Position numbers and translations under genes: made by a program
Source of the DNA: Halomonas binhaiensis
GTDB lineage: Bacteria > Pseudomonadota > Gammaproteobacteria > Pseudomonadales > Halomonadaceae
Reading direction: 5' to 3'
Assembly: GCF_008329985.2 (NCBI RefSeq)
Contig: NZ_CP038437.2
Coordinates: forward strand, 186,001-250,000
Length of the DNA: 64,000 nucleotides
Shown here: piece by piece, positions 27,284 through 39,700 of the stretch
Layout of the letters: each line of letters opens with the position of its first letter
Numbering within the stretch: position 1 is the stretch's first letter
The notes under the pieces: model-generated
Database searches by the model: none
The model's input: the letters and a program-made list of their open reading frames with translations, nothing else
Told to the model about the DNA's origin: nothing

Positions 27284-30200
27284 CCAGGAGGACGGAGCTG
27301 TCGTATCCGCTGACCGCGGCTCAGTCGGAGATCTGGTTGGCAATGCTGCTGGAGTCGAAGTCTATCGGCGACGATGCTCCCGGGAGCATGGGCTCAGAGA
27401 GCGGTATCGCTGAAGGCAGCTCTGCTGAACTCGGCACTTTGGGGTACGCCTCTCCTGCGTACAACCTTGCTGAATACCTGGAAATTGCCGGGCCTGTCGA
27501 TGTCCCGTTGTTCGAGGAAGCTCTGCGCCGTGCCATGCGGGAAAGCCGAGCGATGTACACCACCTTCATCGCGGAGAAAGAAGAAACACGGCAGCAGTTG
27601 CCTCCCGATGTCGATTGGCACATGCCTGTGGTCGATGTCAGCACGGAATCCGATCCCAGAGCGGCCGCCGAGGCCTGGATGCATGCTGATCTTTCCCGGC
27701 CGCTGGACCTGAAGCGTGGGCCGCTGTTCATGCACGCCCTGTTCCAGGCCGGCCCGAACCTGTTCTTCTGGTATCAGCGCGTCCATCATCTGGTCACGGA
27801 TGGTTTCGGGGCCAGCTTGCTGGCCCAGCGTGTAGCCCACATCTATACCGCCCTGATAGAAGGGCAGTCGCCGCAACCGGCGGCATATATACCGTTACAG
27901 GAAGCGGTCGAAGTGGACCAGGCGTACCGAGCTTCGAAGGCCTTTGCTCGCGATCGTGGCTACTGGTGCGAGCGCTTCTCCGGTCGGCCTGAACCTGTGA
28001 GCCTGGCCCGTGAGCCGGCATTGGCTCATCAGTCTGCAGTGGCAGGCATTCTTCGCCAGCGCGGACATCTCAGTGCACAAACGAGAGCAGAGCTGGGCCA
28101 GCTTTCACAGCACCTTGGCTGCAGTCTGCCGCAGTTGTTGATCGCCTTGAGTGCCATCTATCTCTATCGCATGACAGGCCAGAGTGATCTTGTTGTCGGC
28201 CTGCCTGTTACGGCGCGCATGGGCTCCGTGATGCGGTGCTTTTCAGGCACGGTGTCCAATGTGGTGCCATTGCGCCTGAGTCTGTCGGCGGACATGTCTC
28301 TGCAAGCGTTATCCCGGCAGGTCGGGCGTGAAGTTCGTCGTAGTCTCCGGCATCAACGCTATCGCGGTGAGGACCTGCACCGGGATCTGGGACTGCAGCA
28401 GGATGGACAGCAGCTCCATGCCACCTCGATCAATGTCGAGCCCTTCGATTATTCACTGCATTTTGCAGGGTACGAGGCGCGTGCCTATAACCTGGCCAAT
28501 GGTCCAGCCAGGGACCTGGATATCTATCTTTTCGATCGCGGTGCAGACAAGGCGCTGGAGATCGGCCTTGATGCCAATGCGCAGCTGTACAGCACCGACG
28601 TTCTGGCTGAGCACCATGGCAGGCTGATACGTTTCATCACTACGCTGGTGAGAAACCCGACCTGTGCAGTGGGCTCATTCGAACTGTTGACGGAAAGGGA
28701 GCGCCATCAGCTTGTGGAAGGCTGGAACGCCACCACGCAGCCGGTGCCCGAAGCGACGCTGAGTGGGCTGTTCGAAGCCCAGGTGGCACGTACGCCCCAG
28801 GCGATTGCGCTGGTTCAGGACGGTGGTGATCCCCGTCGTGCGCACAGCTCCTCGCTCACCTATGCCGAGCTCAACGCTCGGGCCAACCGGCTTGCCCATC
28901 ACCTGATCGCGTCGGGTATCGGGCCGGAAGCGATTGTGGCGCTGTGCCTGGAGCATTCTCCAGAGATGGTGATATCACTGCTGGCGGTTCTCAAGGCTGG
29001 GGCTGCCTACTTGCCACTTGACCCGGCCTATCCGCAGGAACGCCTCGACTTCATGGTCGCGGATGCCGAGCCGGTGTGCCTGGTGACCACAAGTGCATTG
29101 GCAGGTCGCTTGTTCAGTCACCGTCCTACCATCAGGCTGCTGTTGCTCGATGATGCTGAAGTCGGCTCCATGCTGGCCGATGCATCAGAGAACGATCCGG
29201 GAGATCACGAGCGATGGCAGCCTCTGTCGCTGCTGCATCCCGCCTATGTGATCTACACCTCGGGATCGACGGGCAGGCCCAAGGGCGTCATCGTTTCCCA
29301 TACCGGCATTGCCAGTCTGGCCACCACTCAGGTAGCGCGTTTCTCCATTACCGCTGCATCGCGCATTCTGCAGTTTGCCTCCATGAGTTTCGACGCAGCA
29401 ATAATGGAAGTGCTCATGGCCTTCGCTGCTGGAGCACGACTGGTGCTGCCGCCCGTGGGGCAACTTCTCGGCACCGAGCTTGCTGCCGTCTTGCGTAGGC
29501 AGGAGATCAGCCATGCGCTGATTCCACCGACGGCGCTGACCAGTCTCGGTCACGAAGACCTTCCTGCCTTCAAGACGCTGCTGGTTGGCGGAGAGGCCTG
29601 TTCTCCGGCTCTGATCGAACGTTGGGCTCCCGGGCGTCGCATGATCAACGCCTATGGGCCGACCGAGTCGACAGTATGCGCGACGCTGAGTACCCCTCTG
29701 TCCGCAGCACAGCCACCGCCCATCGGCACACCGATCGCCAACACTCGGGCCTATGTGCTCGATGCCGGGCTGCAACCAGTGCCGGTGGGCGTCGTGGGCG
29801 AGTTGTACATTGCCGGCAGTGGCTTGGCGCGGGGCTATCTAGGGCGCCCGGGATTGACCGCGGAACGCTTCGTGGCCGATCCCTTTGGTGCACGCTTCGG
29901 CATGTCGGGGGCACGCATGTACCGCACTGGCGACCTGGCCAGCTGGCGCAGTGATGGCACCTTGGCATTCGTTGGCCGGGCCGATGACCAGGTCAAGTTG
30001 CGCGGCTTCCGCATCGAGCCGGGGGAGATCGCCAGCGTGCTGATGGGCCACCCCAGTGTGGCCCAGGCGGCGGTGATCGTGCGCGAAGACGGTGCACCAG
30101 GCGACAAGCGTCTGGTGGCCTATGTGGTGCCGGCTCCGGTCATGATGCCTGAGCCCTCCGAGTTGCGTGCCCAGGTGGCGGCGACGCTGCCGGATTACAT

Positions 30201-30537
30201 GGTGCCGTCGGCCTATGTGATGCTCGATACCTTGCCGCTGACGCCGAACGGCAAGCTCGATCGCAAGGCGCTACCGGCGCCGCAGAGGAAGCACGTTCTA
30301 CCCGGCCTCCGCGGACAGCGGAAGAGCGGCAACTGTGTGCGCTGTTTGCCGAGTTGCTGGGTCTGGAGCAGGTGGGGCTGGAACAAGTCGGACTGGACGA
30401 TCATTTCTTCGAGCTGGGCGGCCATTCGCTGCTGGCTACGCGGCTGGTCAGCCGTATTCGCCAGGTACTGGCGGTCGAACTGCCGATCCGGGCGGTGTTT
30501 GAGGCCCCTCGTGTGGTCGAGCTGGCGGAACGGGTGA
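27280..30537 (+). CDS. Nonribosomal peptide synthetase, module 1 (C-A), frameshifted at its end
   Basis: The first 1002 or so codons hold a condensation domain (residues about 8-440, HHLVTDGFG near 168) of the EntF-like type and an adenylation domain (about 500-1000; [17 protein letters not shown] core near 657, NAYGPTE near 790, [10 protein letters not shown] near 990). Specificity residues by hand alignment to GrsA are D-A-M-L-L-G-A-V-C-K, pointing to a bulky hydrophobic amino acid that I cannot name. After about 30287 the frame is wrong: the last 80 residues are a shadow of the carrier domain, which continues in the next frame. One deleted G explains this. With the base restored, this gene and the following ORF are one synthetase. 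Confidence 0.92.
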   Translation: MTRRTELSYPLTAAQSEIWLAMLLESKSIGDDAPGSMGSESGIAEGSSAELGTLGYASPAYNLAEYLEIAGPVDVPLFEEALRRAMRESRAMYTTFIAEKEETRQQLPPDVDWHMPVVDVSTESDPRAAAEAWMHADLSRPLDLKRGPLFMHALFQAGPNLFFWYQRVHHLVTDGFGASLLAQRVAHIYTALIEGQSPQPAAYIPLQEAVEVDQAYRASKAFARDRGYWCERFSGRPEPVSLAREPALAHQSAVAGILRQRGHLSAQTRAELGQLSQHLGCSLPQLLIALSAIYLYRMTGQSDLVVGLPVTARMGSVMRCFSGTVSNVVPLRLSLSADMSLQALSRQVGREVRRSLRHQRYRGEDLHRDLGLQQDGQQLHATSINVEPFDYSLHFAGYEARAYNLANGPARDLDIYLFDRGADKALEIGLDANAQLYSTDVLAEHHGRLIRFITTLVRNPTCAVGSFELLTERERHQLVEGWNATTQPVPEATLSGLFEAQVARTPQAIALVQDGGDPRRAHSSSLTYAELNARANRLAHHLIASGIGPEAIVALCLEHSPEMVISLLAVLKAGAAYLPLDPAYPQERLDFMVADAEPVCLVTTSALAGRLFSHRPTIRLLLLDDAEVGSMLADASENDPGDHERWQPLSLLHPAYVIYTSGSTGRPKGVIVSHTGIASLATTQVARFSITAASRILQFASMSFDAAIMEVLMAFAAGARLVLPPVGQLLGTELAAVLRRQEISHALIPPTALTSLGHEDLPAFKTLLVGGEACSPALIERWAPGRRMINAYGPTESTVCATLSTPLSAAQPPPIGTPIANTRAYVLDAGLQPVPVGVVGELYIAGSGLARGYLGRPGLTAERFVADPFGARFGMSGARMYRTGDLASWRSDGTLAFVGRADDQVKLRGFRIEPGEIASVLMGHPSVAQAAVIVREDGAPGDKRLVAYVVPAPVMMPEPSELRAQVAATLPDYMVPSAYVMLDTLPLTPNGKLDRKALPAPQRKHVLPGLRGQRKSGNCVRCLPSCWVWSRWGWNKSDWTIISSSWAAIRCWLRGWSAVFARYWRSNCRSGRCLRPLVWSSWRNG

Positions 30538-30769
30538 TACAGGCGCGGGATACTGCCGAGGGCGTCCAGCGTCCACCCTTGACGGCGATGCCACGACCGG
30601 CCGCGATGCCCTTGTCGTTTGCCCAGCGGCGGCTGTGGTTCCTCGAACAGCTGGAAGGTCCCAACGCCGCCTACCATATTCCCTGTGCACTGCGTCTCGA
30701 AGGGAAGCTTGACGAGGATGCGCTGGACGCTGCCTTGCATGACGTGATGGTGCGTCACGAGAGCCTGCG
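29719..30769 (+). repeat. Copy 1 of a 1.05-kb block duplicated in modules 1 and 3
   Basis: This stretch (second half of A1, T1, start of C2) reads the same as 36231-37282, apart from one missing G near 30288. Neighbouring sequence on both sides diverges at once, so the block behaves as a unit of gene conversion or recent duplication. It is also long enough to confuse read assembly. Confidence 0.88.
30284..30292 (+). other. One-base deletion splitting the synthetase gene
   Basis: Module 1 reads CAGAGGAAGCACG where modules 2, 3 and 4 read CAGAGGGAAGC. The lost G shifts the frame between A1 and T1. With it restored, 27280-41306 is a single frame of about 4,675 codons. Whether the deletion is real in the organism or an error of the assembly cannot be told from the sequence. 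Confidence 0.9.
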
Positions 30770-33700
30770 CACGGTCTTCCCGGTCACATCGGCTACCACC
30801 ACTGCCGGACAGCCCGTGCAGCATCTTCTTGCTGCGGATGAGCTGGGGTCGGTGCTGCGGATACAGGCGGACGAAGTCCCCTGTCTGGCTGATGCGCTGG
30901 CCGAGGCCGCCGCGCAACCCTTCGATCTCAGCCAGGAACCGCCGCTGCGTGCGGTACTCTGGCGATTGGATGGGGAGGAGCAAGACAAAGTAGAAGACCA
31001 GCATATCCTGCTCTTGCTGCTGCACCATATCGCTGCGGATGGCTGGTCGCTGGGCCCGTTGCTGGGCGACCTTGACCGGGCCTATGCGGCGCGCTGCCTG
31101 GGAAAGCCTCCGGCCTGGACACCACTGCCGGTGCAGTACGCCGATTACACGCTTTGGCAACGACAGTGGCTAGGAGAGGAGCAGGACCTTGGCAGCGTAG
31201 TGCGCACTCAGCTCGACTATTGGCAGACACAACTGTCCGGCTTGCCGGAGGCCTTGGAGTTGCCTACAGATCGGCCACGTCCGGCCGTGCTCAGCGGGCG
31301 CGGGGCACAGCAGGCCTTCCAGTGGGATGCCGAGCTGCATGGGGCCTTGCTGGCCCTGGCCCGCGACAGCGGAGCCAGTCTGTTCATGCTGCTGCAGGCG
31401 GGTCTGGCTGCGCTGTGCACCCGGCTGGGAGCGGGCACCGACATTGCTCTGGGCAGCCCGGTGGCCGGGCGTACCGACACGAACCTGAACGAGCTGGTCG
31501 GCTTCTTCGTCAACACCCTGGTGCTGCGCACCGATACTACGGGCAATCCCAGCTTCCGTGACCTGCTGGCCCGGGTACGCGAAACGGCCCTGGCCGCCTA
31601 TGCCCATCAGGACGTGCCCTTCGAGCGCCTGGTCGAGGCGCTGAATCCCGAACGCTCGCTGGCCCATCACCCGCTGTTCCAGGTGATGCTGGTATTGCAG
31701 AACACGGAGTCCGCCACGCCGAAGCTCGGCACGCTGGAGATGACACCAGAAGCGGTGGCGATGACCACCACCAAGTTCGACCTGAGCGTGATCCTTCACG
31801 AACGCTATGACGCCGAAGGGCGTCCCCAGGGGCTCGACGGTGTGCTGGAATATGCCACGGACCTGTACGATGCCGGCACGGTGGCGATGCTGGCGGCACG
31901 TCTGAGCCGGCTGCTGAGAGCAGCGGTGGCCGCGCCTGAGCACGCCATCGGTAGTCTGGATATTCTGGCGCCGGATGAGCGCGAGCAACTGCTGATGGCG
32001 TGGAACGCTACGGCGCAGCCAATGTCCGAGGCGACTCTGGTCGGTCTATTCGAGGCCCAGGTGGCACGTACGCCTCAGGCCATCGCGGTCACCCAGGCCG
32101 GCTGTTTCGATCCGTCGCACAGCGCTGCGCTGACGTATGCCGAGCTCAACACCCAGGCCAACCGCTTGGCCCATCAGTTGATCGAGCTTGGATTGACACC
32201 AGAGGGACGGGTTGGCCTGTTGCTGGACCGTTCCATCGCATTACTGGTCGCTACTCTGGCGGTGATCAAGGCGGGAGGCTGCTATGTACCTTTCCATAGC
32301 GTCTATCCCGCTCAGCGTGTGCAGCGGATCATTGACGAGACTGGAGCCCGGATTGTCCTGACCGATCACGCCATGCTGGCAAGCCGGCCAATGACGGCAC
32401 CCCATGTCGTATGTGTCGATGATATCTGCCGGGACTCGCCACAAGAGCCGGATAACCCAGCGCTCAAGATTGCCAGCGACCAGCTGGCCTATGTCATGTA
32501 CACCTCGGGGTCGACCGGAACCCCCAAGGGTATCGCTGCCACCCATCGCAATGTCGTGGAACTGGCGCGTGATCGCTGCTGGCAGAACGGCAGCCAGCAA
32601 AGGGTGCTGTTGCACTCGCCCCATGCCTTTGATGCTTCCACGTATGAGCTCTGGGTACCACTGCTGTCTGGTGGTCAGGTCATTGTGGCTCCCCCCGGGC
32701 CGCTTGATGTGGCGGTACTGTCGCGGGTGATTCGGGAGCAGCGTGTCAGCGCCCTGTTTCTCACCGCAGGCCTGTTTTCCCTGCTGGCGGAAGAAGACCC
32801 ACAGAGTCTGGCTGCCGTGCAAGAGGTCTGGGCAGGAGGGGATATCGTCTCTTCTGCTGCGTTGCACAGCATCCTGACGCACTGCCCCCGGACCGCCATC
32901 GTCAATGGCTATGGGCCGACTGAAACGACGACGTTCGCTACCTGTCATCCTGTAGATCCTGGCCACCTGGAGCATGGTGTACCTATCGGCGCTCCTCTCG
33001 ATAACACCCGGGCCTATGTGCTCGATGCCGGGCTGCAACCGGTGCCGGTGGGCGTCGTGGGTGAGCTGTACATTGCCGGCAGCGGTCTGGCGCGGGGCTA
33101 TCTGGGACGCCCGGGATTGACCGCGGAACGCTTCGTGGCTGATCCCTTTGGTGCGCGCTTCGGCATGTCGGGGGCACGCATGTACCGCACCGGCGACCTG
33201 GCCCGGTGGCGCAGAGATGGCACCCTGGCGTTCGTTGGCCGGGCCGATGACCAGGTCAAGCTGCGTGGCTTCCGCATCGAGCCGGGGGAGATCGCCAGTG
33301 TGCTGATGGGGCACCCCAGTGTGGCCCAGGCGGCGGTGATCGTGCGCGAAGACGGCACACCAGGCGACAAGCGTCTGGTGGCCTATGTGGTGCCGGCCCC
33401 GGGCATGATGCCTGAGCCCTCCGAGTTGCGTGCCCAGGTGGCGGCGACGCTGCCGGATTACATGGTGCCGTCGGCCTATAAGGTGCTCGATACCTTGCCG
33501 CTGACGCCGAACGGCAAGCTCGATCGCAAGGCGCTGCCGGCGCCGCAGAGGGAAGCTCGTTCTACCCGGCCTCCGCGGACAGCGGAAGAACATCTGCTGT
33601 GTGCGCTGTTTGCCGAGCTGCTGGGTCTGGGGCAGATGGGGTTGGAACAGGTGGGCCTGGAACAAGTGGGGCTCGACGACCACTTCTTCGAGCTGGGCGG

Positions 33701-36700
33701 CCATTCGCTGCTGGCCACGCGACTGGTCAGCCGCATTCGCCAGGCACTGGATGTCGAACTGCCGATCCGGGCGGTGTTCGAGGCCCCTCGTGTGGTCGAG
33801 CTGGCGGAACGGGTGATACAGGCGCGGGATACTGCCGAGGGCCTCCAGCGTCCACCCTTGACGGCGATGCCACGCCCGGCAGCGATGCCCTTGTCGTTTG
33901 CCCAGCGGCGGCTGTGGTTCCTCGAACAGCTGGAAGGGCCCAACGCCGCCTACCATATTCCCTGTGCCCTGCGCCTGTCGGGCCCCCTCAACAGGGAAGC
34001 TCTGGACGCTGCAATACATGATGTGATGATGCGTCACGAGAGCCTGCGCACGGTCTTCCCGGTCGCATCGGCTACCACCACTGCCGGACAGCCCGTGCAG
34101 CGGATTCTTGCCGCGGACGAGCTGGGTTCGGTGCTGCGGATACAGGCGGACGAAATCTCCTGTCTGGCTGATGCGCTGGCCGAGGCCGCCGTGCAACCCT
34201 TCGATCTCAGCCAGGAACCGCCGCTGCGGGTGAATTTGTGGCACCAGGATGAGCAACACCATGTGTTGCTGTTGCTGCTGCACCATATCGCTGCGGATGG
34301 CTGGTCGCTGGGCCCGTTGCTGGGTGACCTGGACCAGGCCTATGCGGCGCGCTGCCTGGGAAAGCCTCCGGCCTGGACACCACTGCCGGTGCAGTACGCC
34401 GATTACACGCTATGGCAACAGGCCTTGCTGAACGACACAGCGGATGGCGAGGGCTTGCTGCATACCCAGCTCGACTATTGGCAGACACAACTGGCCGGCT
34501 TGCCAGAGGCCCTGGAACTGCCCACGGATCGGCCACGCCCGGCCGTGCTCAGCGGGCGCGGGGCGCAGCAGGCCTTCCAGTGGGATGCCGAGCTGCATGG
34601 GGCCTTGCTGGCTCTGGCCCGCGACAGCGGAGCCAGCCTGTTCATGGTGCTGCAGGCGGGTCTGGCTGCGCTGTGCACCCGGCTGGGGGCGGGCACCGAC
34701 ATTGCCCTGGGCAGCCCGGTGGCCGGGCGTACCGACACGAACCTGAACGAGCTGGTCGGCTTCTTCGTCAACACCCTGGTGCTGCGCACCGATACTGCGG
34801 GCAATCCCAGCTTCCGCGATCTGCTGGCCCGGGTACGCGAGACGGCCCTGGCCGCCTATGCGCATCAGGACGTGCCCTTCGAGCGCCTGGTCGAGGCGCT
34901 GAATCCCGAGCGCTCGCTGGCTCATCACCCGCTGTTCCAGATGATGCTGGTATTGCAGAACACGGAGGCCACCACGCCACGCCTCGGCACGCTGGAAATG
35001 ACAGCAGAAGCGGTGGCGATGACCACCACCAAGTTTGATCTGAGCGTGATCCTCCACGAACGCTATGACGCTGAAGGGCGTCCCCAGGGGCTCGACGGTG
35101 TGCTGGAATATGCCACGGACCTGTACGATGCAGGCACGGTGGCGATGCTGGCGGCACGTCTGAGCCGACTGCTGAAAGCAGCGGTGGTCGCGCCTGAGTG
35201 CGCCATCGGTAGCCTGGATATCCTGGCGCAGGATGAGCGCGAGCAACTGCTGATGGCGTGGAACGCCACGGCGCAGCCATTGCCCGAGGCGACTCTGGTC
35301 GGTCTGTTCGAGGCCCAGGTGGCGCGTACGCCCCAGGCCATCGCGGTCACCCAGGCCAATGCTTCATTGACGTACGCCGAGCTCAACACCCAGGCCAACC
35401 GCCTGGCTCATCTGTTGATCGAGCAGGGCATCGGGCCGGAATCGATCGTGGCACTGTGTCTGGAGCGCTCTCCCGCGATGGTGGTGGCAGTGCTGGCGAC
35501 GCTCAAGGCCGGAGGTGCCTACCTGCCGCTCGACCCGTCCTATCCGCAGGAGCGTCGCGACTACATGATCGCGGATGCCGGCCCCTCTTGCCTCATCAGC
35601 ACAGCGGCGCTGATCTACCGCTCATTGGATGAAAACGTCAATGTCAGGCGATTGCTGCTCGATGATGTCGAGATCACAGCCAAACTGGCGACTGCGCCAG
35701 AACATAACCCGATCCAGGCGCTGTTGCCGGCGCATGCGGCCTATGTGATCTATACCTCGGGATCGACCGGACGTCCGAAAGGGGTGGTGGTGGCGCATGG
35801 CCATGCCGTGGCCTCGACCCTGGCGCGGCATCAGGCCTATCCCCGATCCGTGCAGACTTTCCTGTTGTTGTCCTCGTTCGCCTTCGACAGCTCGGTGGCG
35901 GGACTGTTCTGGACGCTGACCCAGGGCGGACGACTGCTGCTGCCCGCCATTGATCAGCATTACGACCCGCAGGCGCTGGCGTGCCTGATGGCCGAGCAGG
36001 AGGTCAGCCATCTGCTGGCGTTGCCCTCGCTGTATCAGCAGGTGCTGGATGCGCCAGGGGAATGGCCGCTGCTCAGCGATGTGATCGTGGCGGGAGAGGC
36101 GTGTCCTTCCGGGCTGGTCGAGCAGCAACAGGCCCGCTGTCCTGATGTTGCACTATTCAATGAGTACGGGCCGACAGAAGGCAGTGTCTGGAGCACGCTG
36201 CATCACGTTCAGCCCGGTGATGACCCGGTACCCATCGGCACACCGATCGCCAACACTCGGGCCTATGTGCTCGATGCCGGGCTGCAACCAGTGCCGGTGG
36301 GCGTCGTGGGCGAGTTGTACATTGCCGGCAGTGGCTTGGCGCGGGGCTATCTAGGGCGCCCGGGATTGACCGCGGAACGCTTCGTGGCCGATCCCTTTGG
36401 TGCACGCTTCGGCATGTCGGGGGCACGCATGTACCGCACTGGCGACCTGGCCAGCTGGCGCAGTGATGGCACCTTGGCATTCGTTGGCCGGGCCGATGAC
36501 CAGGTCAAGTTGCGCGGCTTCCGCATCGAGCCGGGGGAGATCGCCAGCGTGCTGATGGGCCACCCCAGTGTGGCCCAGGCGGCGGTGATCGTGCGCGAAG
36601 ACGGTGCACCAGGCGACAAGCGTCTGGTGGCCTATGTGGTGCCGGCTCCGGTCATGATGCCTGAGCCCTCCGAGTTGCGTGCCCAGGTGGCGGCGACGCT

Positions 36701-39700
36701 GCCGGATTACATGGTGCCGTCGGCCTATGTGATGCTCGATACCTTGCCGCTGACGCCGAACGGCAAGCTCGATCGCAAGGCGCTACCGGCGCCGCAGAGG
36801 GAAGCACGTTCTACCCGGCCTCCGCGGACAGCGGAAGAGCGGCAACTGTGTGCGCTGTTTGCCGAGTTGCTGGGTCTGGAGCAGGTGGGGCTGGAACAAG
36901 TCGGACTGGACGATCATTTCTTCGAGCTGGGCGGCCATTCGCTGCTGGCTACGCGGCTGGTCAGCCGTATTCGCCAGGTACTGGCGGTCGAACTGCCGAT
37001 CCGGGCGGTGTTTGAGGCCCCTCGTGTGGTCGAGCTGGCGGAACGGGTGATACAGGCGCGGGATACTGCCGAGGGCGTCCAGCGTCCACCCTTGACGGCG
37101 ATGCCACGACCGGCCGCGATGCCCTTGTCGTTTGCCCAGCGGCGGCTGTGGTTCCTCGAACAGCTGGAAGGTCCCAACGCCGCCTACCATATTCCCTGTG
37201 CACTGCGTCTCGAAGGGAAGCTTGACGAGGATGCGCTGGACGCTGCCTTGCATGACGTGATGGTGCGTCACGAGAGCCTGCGTACGGTCTTTCCGGTCGC
37301 ATCCGGACAGCCGGTGCAGCATCTCCTTGCACCTGAGATGCTGACATCGGTGCTGCAGGTAAAGGAACTGCCGGAGGGGGAAGGCGAGCCGTTGAGCAGC
37401 GCGCTGGCCGAGGCTGCCGCGCAACCCTTCGATCTCAGCCGGGAACCGCCGCTGCGTGCGGTACTCTGGCGATTGGATGGGGAGGAGCAAGACAAAGTAG
37501 AAGACCAGCATATCCTGCTGTTGCTGCTGCACCATATCGCTGCGGATGGCTGGTCGCTGGGCCCGTTGCTGGGTGACCTCGATCGCGCCTATGCGGCGCG
37601 CTGCCTGGGAAAGCCTCCGGCCTGGACACCACTGCCGGTGCAGTACGCCGACTACACGCTATGGCAACAGGCCTTGCTGAACGACACAGCGGATGGCGAG
37701 GGCTTGCTGCATACCCAGCTCGACTATTGGCAGACACAACTGGCCGGCTTGCCAGAGGCCCTGGAACTGCCCACGGATCGGCCACGCCCGGCCGTGCTCA
37801 GCGGGCGCGGGGCGCAGCAGGCCTTCCAGTGGGATGCCGAGCTGCATGGGGCCTTGCTGGCTCTGGCCCGCGACAGCGGAGCCAGCCTGTTCATGGTGCT
37901 GCAGGCGGGTCTGGCTGCGCTGTGCACCCGGCTGGGGGCGGGCACCGACATTGCCCTGGGCAGCCCGGTGGCCGGGCGTACCGACACGAACCTGAACGAG
38001 CTGGTCGGCTTCTTCGTCAACACCCTGGTGCTGCGCACCGATACTGCGGGCAATCCCAGCTTCCGCGATCTGCTGGCCCGGGTACGCGAGACGGCCCTGG
38101 CCGCCTATGCGCATCAGGACGTGCCCTTCGAGCGCCTGGTCGAGGCGCTGAATCCCGAGCGCTCGCTGGCTCATCACCCGCTGTTCCAGGTGATGCTGGT
38201 ATTGCAGAACACGGAGGCCGCCACGCCACGCCTCGGCACGCCACGCCTCGGCACGCCACGCCTCGGCACGCTGGAAATGACAGCAGAAGCGGTGGCGATG
38301 ACCACCACCAAGTTCGACCTGAGCGTGATTCTTCACGAACGCTATGACGCCGAAGGACGACCTCAGGGCCTCGACGGTGTGCTGGAATATGCCACGGACC
38401 TGTACGGTGCCGGCACGGTGGCGATGCTGGCGGCACGTTTGAGCCGGCTGCTGAGAGCAGCGGTGGCCGCGCCTGAGCACGCCATCGGTAGTCTGGATAT
38501 TCTGGCGCCGGATGAGCGCGAGCAACTGCTGATGGCGTGGAACGCCACGGCGCAGCCATTGCCCGAGGCGACCCTGGTCGGTCTGTTCGAGGCCCAGGTG
38601 GCGCGTACGCCCCAGGCCATCGCGGTCACCCAAGCCAATGCCTCATTGACGTACGCCGAGCTCAACACCCAGGCCAACCGCCTGGCCCATCTGTTGATCG
38701 AGCAGGGCATCGGGCCGGAATCGATCGTGGCGCTGTGTCTGGAGCGCTCTCCTGCGATGGTGGTGGCGGTGCTGGCGACGCTCAAGGCCGGAGGTGCCTA
38801 CCTGCCGCTCGACCCGTCCTATCCGCAGGAGCGTCGCGACTTCATGATCGCGGATGCCGGTCCTGCCTGCCTACTGACCAGCATAGCGCTGGATCAGAAA
38901 CTACCCACTGAGTATGCCTGCCCAAGGCTGTCGCTCGATGATGTCGAGATCACAGCCAAACTGGCGACGGCGCCAGAACACAACCCGAGCCAGGATGACC
39001 GGCGCCCGGCGCTGTTGCCCGAGCATGCGGCCTATGTGATCTATACCTCGGGGTCGACCGGACGTCCGAAAGGGGTGGTGGTGGCGCATGGCCATGCCGT
39101 GGCCTCGACCCTGGCGCGGCATCGGGCCTATCCCCGGCCGGTGCAGACTTTCCTGCTGTTGTCCTCGTTCGCCTTCGACAGCTCGGTGGCGGGGCTGTTC
39201 TGGACGCTGACCCAGGGCGGACGACTGCTGCTGCCCGCCATCGATCAGCATTACGACCCGCAGGCGCTGGCGAGCCTGATGGCCGAGCAGCAGGTCAGCC
39301 ATCTGCTGGCGTTGCCCTCGCTGTATCAGCAGGTGCTGGAAGCTCCAGGGGAATGGCCGTTGCTCAGCGATGTGATCGTGGCGGGAGAGGCGTGTCCTTC
39401 CGGGCTGGTCGAGCAGCAACAGGCCCGCTGTCCCGGTGTGGCGTTATTCAATGAGTACGGGCCGACAGAAGGCAGTGTCTGGAGCACGCTGCACCACGTC
39501 CAGCCCGATGACGACCCGGTACCCATCGGCACACCGATCGCCAACACCCGGGCCTATGTGCTCGATGCCGGGCTGCAACCGCTACCGGTGGGCGTCGTGG
39601 GCGAGCTGTACATTGCCGGCAGCGGTCTGGCGCGGGGCTATCTGGGGCGCCCGGGATTGACCGCGGAACGCTTCGTGGCCGATCCCTTTGGTGCGCGCTT

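Noticed and set aside
32241..34286. 681-codon minus-strand frame inside the synthetase
   Set aside because: Antisense shadow of modules 2 and 3; similar frames recur at the matching place of each module, as expected for a shadow of repeated DNA.
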